A stretch of DNA of 64,000 nucleotides from CAVRQM01 sp965246915. Lineage in GTDB: Bacteria > Pseudomonadota > Alphaproteobacteria > Acetobacterales > Acetobacteraceae. Location: the NCBI GenBank assembly GCA_965246915.1, contig CBDFGB010000016.1, forward strand, positions 1-64,000, written 5' to 3'. How positions within the stretch are numbered: the stretch's first letter is position 1; each line of letters opens with the position of its first letter. Positions 58,207 through 64,000 of the stretch are shown piece by piece. The notes below the pieces were generated by a model. The model ran no database searches, was not told the origin of the DNA, and worked only from the letters and a program-made list of their open reading frames with translations. Both the position numbers and the translations under genes were made by a program.

Positions 58207-58887
58207 ATGGACGCGCCAGCCGCCACCAAACTCGCGCCTTCGCCCGTGCTTGCCGACATCGGCAAGGTGTTGCCCGGCCACGTCATGACGACGATTTTCG
58301 ACGTCGGCGCCAATGTTGGCCAGAGCACGCTGGCCTATGCCGTCGCCGCGCCGGCCGCTCGTATCCATAGTTTCGAACCGGTGCCCCGCTCGTATGCCGC
58401 GCTGCTGGAGAGGACGGCCAGCCTCGGCCAAGTCAGCTGCTGGAACATGGCACTGGGCGCCTCACGTGGCCGCGCGAGCATGACCGGGCGACAGACCTCG
58501 ACCGGCAACAAGATCATCGCGACGGCATCTCCAGGAACGATCGAAGCCACGGTCGAAACTGGCGAGGCCTTCTGCGCCTGGCAGGACATCAAGGCGATCT
58601 CGTTGCTGAAAATCGACACAGAAGGGCACGATCTCGCAGTGCTGCAAGGCTTCGGCGAGGCGCTGCGCCAGGTGGATTTCGTTCAGGTCGAGGCGGCCAT
58701 GAACCCCTACAACACGACGCATGTGCCGTTCCGCGACCTGGAGGACCATCTGCGTGCCCACGGCTTCCTATTGTTCCGCTTTTACGCGCAGACCTTCGAG
58801 TTTCAGCGGAGCGGCCGGCCGGTGATGCGCCGCTGCGACCCGGTCTTCATCAACGCCGCCCTCGTGGATGTCGAGGGAATCCACTGA
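58207..58887 (+). CDS. FkbM family methyltransferase
   Basis: A 226-residue SAM-dependent methyltransferase. TIFDVGANVGQSTLAYAVAAP is motif I, IHSFEPVPRSYAALLE follows, and ISLLKIDTEGHDLAVLQGFG is the FkbM signature. GGGAG precedes the ATG. Second FkbM gene within 6 kb; the two differ clearly in sequence outside the motifs, so this is not a recent duplication. Acceptor unknown. It is divergent from pntAA and followed by 260 bases without a gene. Confidence 0.92.
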   Translation: MDAPAATKLAPSPVLADIGKVLPGHVMTTIFDVGANVGQSTLAYAVAAPAARIHSFEPVPRSYAALLERTASLGQVSCWNMALGASRGRASMTGRQTSTGNKIIATASPGTIEATVETGEAFCAWQDIKAISLLKIDTEGHDLAVLQGFGEALRQVDFVQVEAAMNPYNTTHVPFRDLEDHLRAHGFLLFRFYAQTFEFQRSGRPVMRRCDPVFINAALVDVEGIH

Positions 58888-59147
58888 GGGCGGCGGCAGC
58901 CCAGCCGGACGATTTAGTGGGCCGCGCGCAGCAGGACGTTCGTGCGTGGCGAGCCCCAGCACGCTGGATATGAAAGTGGTCTCTTGCCGCCCCGGCATGG
59001 TGCCGGCCGCCTTGCCGTGGCGCCTGCACGCGCGAGGATTGTCCTAATCCGATCTGCTGCGAGGCCTTCGCCACGAGCTCGCCAAGGCACTTGCTCCCGC
59101 AGCGCGATATCGGCCTCGTTTCGGGACGGGACCGGGATCAGGCCGTG

Positions 59148-60515
59148 CTACGCTGCAGAGGCGGCCTTTGGCACGCCCGCCGCAGCCAGCGCCTCCGCCT
59201 GTCGCGCCGCCAGCGCATCGGCGTCGAAGTCGGCAATCAGGTCGCGATACATCCGCGACCAGTTCAGTTCCGCGCCCAGCCGAAGAAACACGCTGCCGAG
59301 CCCGATCGCGCTGCGGTCCATCAAAACGAATTCCCGCGGTGGCCTTACTCCCCCCACGCGCTTCAGCCCTGCGTGCACGCGCTCGGCCACCTCGCGCCCA
59401 TACTGCGGATCGTTGGTCTCCTGGATTTTCCGTTCACGATCCTGCATCAGCGGCTCGTAAAGGAAGCGCGCCCATTCGTTCAGCACCTCCATTTTCTCCG
59501 GCGTAATGTCCGAGAAACCCCAAGCCGTATAAGCGCCGAGCGCCATCGCGTCGTCATTGGCCTCGACCGCATGGAACAGGTCGATGACGCCCTTGACGAA
59601 ACGCGGCGGGAACACCCGGATCGCGCCGAAGTCGAGCAGGTTCACGCTGCCATCCGGCCGCACCTGATAATTGCCGAGGTGCGGATCGCCGTGGATGATG
59701 CCGTATCGATAGAAGGGCACGTACCAGGCACGAAACAACGATTCGGCGATCCGATTCCGCTCGGCCATTGGCGGATCCTCACCCAACCGGCTCATGATCG
59801 CCCGCCCGTCGAGCCACGTCATGGTCAGCAGCCGACGCGTGCTGTGCGATTCGACGGGCTCGGGCACGTGCACCATGGCCTCGTCGGCCAGCATCGCGCC
59901 GTACAGCTTCATTTGCGAAGCCTCGCGCAGATAATCGAGCTCTTCACGCAGACGTTCGGCCAGTTCCTCGTAGATGTCCTCTTGCTGGATCGCGTTGTCC
60001 ATGCGGCGATAGATTGACATGGCCAGCCGCAACTGCCGCAGATCGGCGTCCACCGTGCTCGGCATGTCGGGATACTGAAGCTTGCAGGCGACGTCGCGGC
60101 CATCGGGAAGCGTCGCGCGGTGCACCTGTCCCAAGCTGGCCGCCGCGACCGCCTCGTGGGAGAATTTCGTGAACTTCTTCTCCCAGCCCTCGCCGAGTTC
60201 GGATGTCATGCGGCGACGCACGAACGCCCAACCCATCGACGGCGCGTTGGCCTGCAGATGCGCCAATTGCTCGGCATATTCCGGCGGCAGCGCGTCGGGA
60301 ATGGTCGAAAGCAGCTGTGCCACCTTCATGAGCGGCCCTTTCAGGCCGCCGAGGATGGCCTTCAGATCCTCGGCATGCTCCATCCGGTTCGACTTGATTC
60401 CGAACGCCCGCGCGCCGACCACGCGCGCCGCAATCCCCCCGACCGCGCCAGACGTGCGCGCGAAGCGGCGGATCTCGCCGAACAGGTTTCCACGATCCTC
60501 GGCGGGGGTGGTCAA
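59148..60515 (-). CDS. ABC1/AarF (UbiB-family) atypical kinase
   Basis: A 455-residue protein kinase-like protein of the ABC1 family, linked to ubiquinone and lipid metabolism. The invariant motif usually written KxGQ appears as MKVAQLLS here. The Ala-rich nucleotide loop is AAASLGQVHRATLPDGRDVACKLQYP. HGDPHLGNYQ is the catalytic loop and LLDFGAIRVF the metal-binding Asp motif. No C-terminal membrane anchor is evident, so it resembles AarF-like soluble members more than UbiB. It overlaps the M3 peptidase gene by 4 bases. Confidence 0.9.
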   Translation of the reverse strand: MTTPAEDRGNLFGEIRRFARTSGAVGGIAARVVGARAFGIKSNRMEHAEDLKAILGGLKGPLMKVAQLLSTIPDALPPEYAEQLAHLQANAPSMGWAFVRRRMTSELGEGWEKKFTKFSHEAVAAASLGQVHRATLPDGRDVACKLQYPDMPSTVDADLRQLRLAMSIYRRMDNAIQQEDIYEELAERLREELDYLREASQMKLYGAMLADEAMVHVPEPVESHSTRRLLTMTWLDGRAIMSRLGEDPPMAERNRIAESLFRAWYVPFYRYGIIHGDPHLGNYQVRPDGSVNLLDFGAIRVFPPRFVKGVIDLFHAVEANDDAMALGAYTAWGFSDITPEKMEVLNEWARFLYEPLMQDRERKIQETNDPQYGREVAERVHAGLKRVGGVRPPREFVLMDRSAIGLGSVFLRLGAELNWSRMYRDLIADFDADALAARQAEALAAAGVPKAASAA

Positions 60516-62311
60516 GCGGGCGTCCTTTCCAACTCGTCGATGAAGCCAGAAATGACGTCGAGCCCGCGTCGCCAGAATTTCGGGTCGGAGGCGTCGAGGC
60601 CGAACGGGGCCAGCAATTCCTTGTGCCGCTTGGTCCCACCCGCGCGGAGCATGTCGAGATACTTCTTCTGGAAGCCCGGATGTCCGCCCTGGAAGACGCC
60701 ATACAGGGCGTTCACGAGGCAGTCGCCGAACGCGTAAGCGTAGACGTAGAATGGCGAGTGCACGAAGTGCGGCACATAGGACCAGAACACCCGGTAGTCG
60801 TCATCGAAATCGAAGGCCGGGCCGAGGCTCTCGGTCTGCACCTGCATCCAGATCTCGCCGATGCGGCTGTCGAGCAGCTCGCCGCCGCGGCGTTCGTCGT
60901 GCAGCCGCCGTTCGAACTGATAGAAAGCGATTTGACGGACCACCGTGTTGAGCTGGTCCTCAACCTTCCCGGCCAGCATGATACGGCGGCGCTTCGGGTC
61001 GCTCTCCGCGTCGAGCAATGCGCGGAACGTCAGCATTTCGCCAAACACGCTGGCGGTCTCGGCGAGAGTGAGCGGAGTGCCGGACATCAGATAGCCCTGC
61101 CCGCCGGCGAGGACCTGATGCACGCCATGGCCGAGCTCGTGCGCGAGGGTCATGACGTCGCGGGTCCGGCCGTGGAAATTGACGAGGAGATAAGGATGCG
61201 CAGAAGGCACGGTGGGGTGCGCGAAGGCGCCACCCGCCTTGCCAGGCCGCAACGTCGCGTCGATCCACGGCTGGTCGAAAAAGCGACGCCCCACCTCGGC
61301 CATCTCGGGGCTGAACGCGCCGTAGGCGTCGAGCACGGTGCGTCGAGCGTCATCCCAGCCGACATGCCGGTCGTCGTCGCCCGGCAACGGCGCGTTGCGG
61401 TCCCAGTGCTTCAGTTTCTCCAGACCGAGCCAGCCGGCCTTCATCTTGTAGTAGCGGTGCGACAGCCGCGCGTAGTCGGACGTCACCGCCGTGACCAGCG
61501 CGTCGACCACCTCGTCCTCGACCATGTTGGAACGATTGCGGAAGCTGCCCGGACTCGGGTAGCGCCGCCACGTGTCGACGATCTCCTTGTCCTTGGCCAG
61601 CGTGTTGGTCACCAACGAAAAGAGCCGGATGTGCTTGCCGAATATGTCGCCGATCGCATGGCCGGCCGCCTCGCGCACCGAACGGTCGGGATCGGACAGC
61701 TTGTTCAGGGTCGCGCTGACGGTCAGCTCCTCACCGTGAAGCGGGACGCGCAGGCTGGCCACCGTCTCGTCGAACAGGCGAGACCAGGCCGAACGTCCCG
61801 TGACCTCCTTCTCGTGCAGCAGCCTCTCCAGCTCGTCGGAGAGCTGGTGCGGACGGAACACTCGCAGATCGTTCAGCCATGGCCGCCAGCGCGCGAGAAT
61901 GGGATCCGCGAGCAACCGCTCCAGTACCGTATCGTCGAGGCGATTGAGCTCCAGCGTGAAAAAGATGAGGTGGCTGCTTATCGCGGTCACGCGCTCGCTG
62001 ATCGATTGATACGCGCGGCCGATTTCCGGGCTCGTGCCGTCGCCGCTGAAGTGCAATTGCGCATACGACATCGCGCGCCCGAGGATTTCCTCGATTGCCT
62101 CGTAGTCCGCGATCGCGCTCGCGAGCACCCGCCCGGTGTAGGTGCCGAGGCGGCCGGCATGAGCCTGCGCGAATCCCTCCGCCCTCGCTTTCGCTCCGTC
62201 GAGATCGGCGGCGAGCGCCGGGCTGTCCAGCCCCGGGTAGAGGTCGGAAAGATCCCAGGACGGCAGGCTCTGATCGCCTTCGGCAGAGGCGAGCGTCTGT
62301 CCGTCCGGCAT
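60512..62311 (-). CDS. M3 family oligoendopeptidase, PepF-like
   Basis: A 599-residue zinc metallopeptidase. HEXXH is HELGH near residue 389 (LAHELGHGVHQ), and the third ligand Glu is in LTLAETASVFGEML. PSWDLSDLYPG at the N-terminus and YQFERRLHDE further on match oligoendopeptidase F. No signal peptide, so it acts in the cytoplasm on peptides. Coupled to the ABC1 kinase gene downstream, and divergent from the acyl-CoA ligase. Confidence 0.95.
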   Translation of the reverse strand: MPDGQTLASAEGDQSLPSWDLSDLYPGLDSPALAADLDGAKARAEGFAQAHAGRLGTYTGRVLASAIADYEAIEEILGRAMSYAQLHFSGDGTSPEIGRAYQSISERVTAISSHLIFFTLELNRLDDTVLERLLADPILARWRPWLNDLRVFRPHQLSDELERLLHEKEVTGRSAWSRLFDETVASLRVPLHGEELTVSATLNKLSDPDRSVREAAGHAIGDIFGKHIRLFSLVTNTLAKDKEIVDTWRRYPSPGSFRNRSNMVEDEVVDALVTAVTSDYARLSHRYYKMKAGWLGLEKLKHWDRNAPLPGDDDRHVGWDDARRTVLDAYGAFSPEMAEVGRRFFDQPWIDATLRPGKAGGAFAHPTVPSAHPYLLVNFHGRTRDVMTLAHELGHGVHQVLAGGQGYLMSGTPLTLAETASVFGEMLTFRALLDAESDPKRRRIMLAGKVEDQLNTVVRQIAFYQFERRLHDERRGGELLDSRIGEIWMQVQTESLGPAFDFDDDYRVFWSYVPHFVHSPFYVYAYAFGDCLVNALYGVFQGGHPGFQKKYLDMLRAGGTKRHKELLAPFGLDASDPKFWRRGLDVISGFIDELERTPA

Positions 62312-62377
62312 CGGGTGTACTCCTTGACGCTGAGCGTCTGATGTAAGGTTCTGTCAGGGAACGTCAAAGGGGTGGGA

Positions 62378-64000
62378 GTGGCCACGGTAAGCGCGACGTC
62401 AGGCGACTGGCCCAACCTCGCCGCGATGATGTTTGAGCGGGCCGCCGTGTGGGGCGATCGGCCGATGCTGCGTTGGTCCCGCGACGGCGCCTGGCACGGG
62501 ATGACTTGGGATCGGTTCGCCCGGCTCGCGGCGGCGGCCGCGCGCGGGCTGCGTGCGGCGGGGATCGCCTCGGGCGACCGGGTGGTGATCGCCAGCGAGA
62601 ACCGTCCGGAATGGCTGATATCCGAGGTCGCGCTTCTGTCGCTGGGGGCGGTGGTCGTGCCGGCCTACGTCACGAACACGACCGACGATCACGCCTATGT
62701 CCTGGCCGACAGCGGCGCGCGGGCGGCCATCGCCTCGACGCCAGCATTGGCCTCGCGGCTCGCGACGGCTGGACCGCTCGATCTGCTGGTGCAACTCGAT
62801 CCCGCGGCTGTCGCCGGCGCGCGTCACTGGGATGACCTGCTGCAGCGGGCGCACGAGCCGGCCACCGATATCGCGACCGAGGCGTCGCTGATCGGTCCGG
62901 AGCGGCTCGCGTGCATCATCTACACCTCGGGCACCGGCGGCACGCCGCGCGGCGTCATGCTGCCGCATCGTTGTCTGCTGGCCAACTGTCGCGGCGCGGT
63001 GCGGCTGGTGGAACCTCTGCGCTTCCACCGGGAGGTCTATCTCTCTTTTCTGCCTGCATCGCACAGCTACGAGCACTTGGTCGGCGGCTTCTTCCTGCCG
63101 AGCCAGGGCGTCGAGATCGCCTATGGACGGGGCGCGGAACATCTGGCCGCCGACATGCTCGCGGTCCGGCCGACCGTGATGACCGTGGTGCCGCGCGTGC
63201 TGGAGGTGATCCGCGCGCGTGTTCTGGGTCAGGTGGCCCGTGGACCGACGTGGCGTCGCGTCCTGTTCGATCTCGCGATCCGGCTCGGCGAGCATCGCGC
63301 CGAGGGGGCGCGTCTGGGGCCGGTGGGCTGGGTCGCCGACCGGGCGCTCGATCGGCTGGTGCGGCGCAAGGTTCGGGAGAGGTTCGGCGGAAAGTTTCGG
63401 GCGATGATGTCGGGCGGCGCGCGGCTCGAGCCCGACGTGGGACGGTTCTTCCAGGCGCTCGGGATCGCCGTGATGCAGGGGTACGGACAGACCGAGGCAG
63501 GGCCGGTGATTTCCGCCAATCCCCCGGACGCCACCCGCATCGACACGGTCGGCCGGCCGCTTGAGGGCGTGGAGGTGTGCATCGCTGAAGATGGCGAGAT
63601 CTTGGTCCGAGGCGCACTGGTGATGGACGGCTACTGGCAGCGGCCGGAGGAGACGCGGGCGGCGATACGCGACTTCTGGCTGCACACCGGCGATATCGGC
63701 ACGCTGGACGCGGACGGCTATCTGCGCATTACGGATCGCAAGAAGGACATGATCGTATTGTCGAGCGGCGAGAAGGTGGCGCCCGCGCGCGTCGAGGGCA
63801 AGCTGGTCGCCAGGCCCGAGATCGCCCAAGCCGTGGTGTTTGGTGAGGGCGGCGCCGGCCTCGCGGCACTCGTTGTCGCGGCGGAGGGCTGCGACGAGAC
63901 GGCGGTCGCCGCGGCCGTCGCCGAGGTCAACATGCGCCTCGCGATGCATGAGCGGATACGGCGGCATGCGGTGGTCGACGCCTTCACCATCGATAACCGG
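62378..64000 (+). CDS. AMP-dependent acyl-CoA synthetase (long-chain type), 3' end outside window
   Basis: The frame is open from 62378 to the end of the window, 541 codons. It activates a fatty acid as acyl-AMP and then acyl-CoA. The AMP-binding loop is IIYTSGTGGTPRGVMLPH near residue 180 (the usual T is G in the second repeat), GYGQTEAGPVIS is near 368, and HTGDIGTLDADGYLRITDRKKDMI near 437. The start may be GTG 62378 or GTG 62372; a purine-rich AAAGGGG precedes both. The conserved C-terminal Lys region is only partly present. Divergent from the M3 peptidase gene. Confidence 0.92.
   Translation, partial: MATVSATSGDWPNLAAMMFERAAVWGDRPMLRWSRDGAWHGMTWDRFARLAAAAARGLRAAGIASGDRVVIASENRPEWLISEVALLSLGAVVVPAYVTNTTDDHAYVLADSGARAAIASTPALASRLATAGPLDLLVQLDPAAVAGARHWDDLLQRAHEPATDIATEASLIGPERLACIIYTSGTGGTPRGVMLPHRCLLANCRGAVRLVEPLRFHREVYLSFLPASHSYEHLVGGFFLPSQGVEIAYGRGAEHLAADMLAVRPTVMTVVPRVLEVIRARVLGQVARGPTWRRVLFDLAIRLGEHRAEGARLGPVGWVADRALDRLVRRKVRERFGGKFRAMMSGGARLEPDVGRFFQALGIAVMQGYGQTEAGPVISANPPDATRIDTVGRPLEGVEVCIAEDGEILVRGALVMDGYWQRPEETRAAIRDFWLHTGDIGTLDADGYLRITDRKKDMIVLSSGEKVAPARVEGKLVARPEIAQAVVFGEGGAGLAALVVAAEGCDETAVAAAVAEVNMRLAMHERIRRHAVVDAFTIDNR

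Overview
The window is high-GC, gene-dense chromosomal DNA from a Gram-negative alphaproteobacterium. It has TamB, Mfd, SdhE, MnmA, Aat, PntAB and a class II DAHP synthase. A conserved hypothetical protein at 5238-5996 resembles proteins I associate with Acetobacteraceae (Rhodospirillales/Acetobacterales), so that family is my best guess; this is inference. I see no rRNA, CRISPR array, insertion sequence or prophage. There is one tRNA (anticodon CAU).

Layout. 1-5041: the 3' part of tamB, a small EctC-like cupin, and convergently an EutQ-like cupin coupled to a Rieske oxygenase. 5238-15194: hypothetical protein, mfd-sdhE, a membrane acyltransferase, and sbcDC. 15273-15922: an AT-rich orphan gene beside the tRNA. 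15976-19607: a sulfur-transfer cluster (two cysteine desulfurases, ferredoxin, mnmA). 20030-24253: alpha/beta hydrolase, tyrS, aat, a periplasmic protein, and msrQ without msrP. 24279-30361: a coupled operon of a TetR regulator, bicupin, polyamine-type ABC transporter and SDR dehydrogenase. 30457-37340: small lipoprotein, nicotinate phosphoribosyltransferase, DAHP synthase, glutathione reductase, a lower-GC ribbon-helix-helix/membrane-protein pair, glmU and gph. 37598-42632: MarR with an IlvD/Edd dehydratase, a second MarR divergent from a 3-methyladenine glycosylase across a clear palindrome, a DnaJ-type cochaperone and a DUF1269 protein.

42664-52673 is a long leftward block. xdhA-xdhB-xdhC-guaD and a BMP-family ABC transporter (ATPase and two permeases) are joined by overlaps or gaps of 1-2 bases, and a TPR/glycosyltransferase-like gene follows. 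The logic is purine uptake, guanine deamination and xanthine oxidation; the substrate-binding protein of the transporter is missing here. 52741-64000: FkbM methyltransferase, alanine dehydrogenase, pntAA-pntAB-pntB, a second FkbM methyltransferase, an ABC1/UbiB-type kinase coupled to a PepF-like M3 peptidase, and divergently an acyl-CoA ligase that runs off the window end.

Most genes are housekeeping. The parts I would look at first are the RHH/membrane-protein cassette (34752-35278), the EctC-like/EutQ-like/Rieske group (3162-5041), the AT-rich gene at the tRNA (15273-15755), and msrQ coupled to an unknown periplasmic protein (22788-24253). I found no unambiguous new defence or mobile system. 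Start codons were chosen from ribosome-binding sites, overlaps and family alignment from memory; no database search was run.
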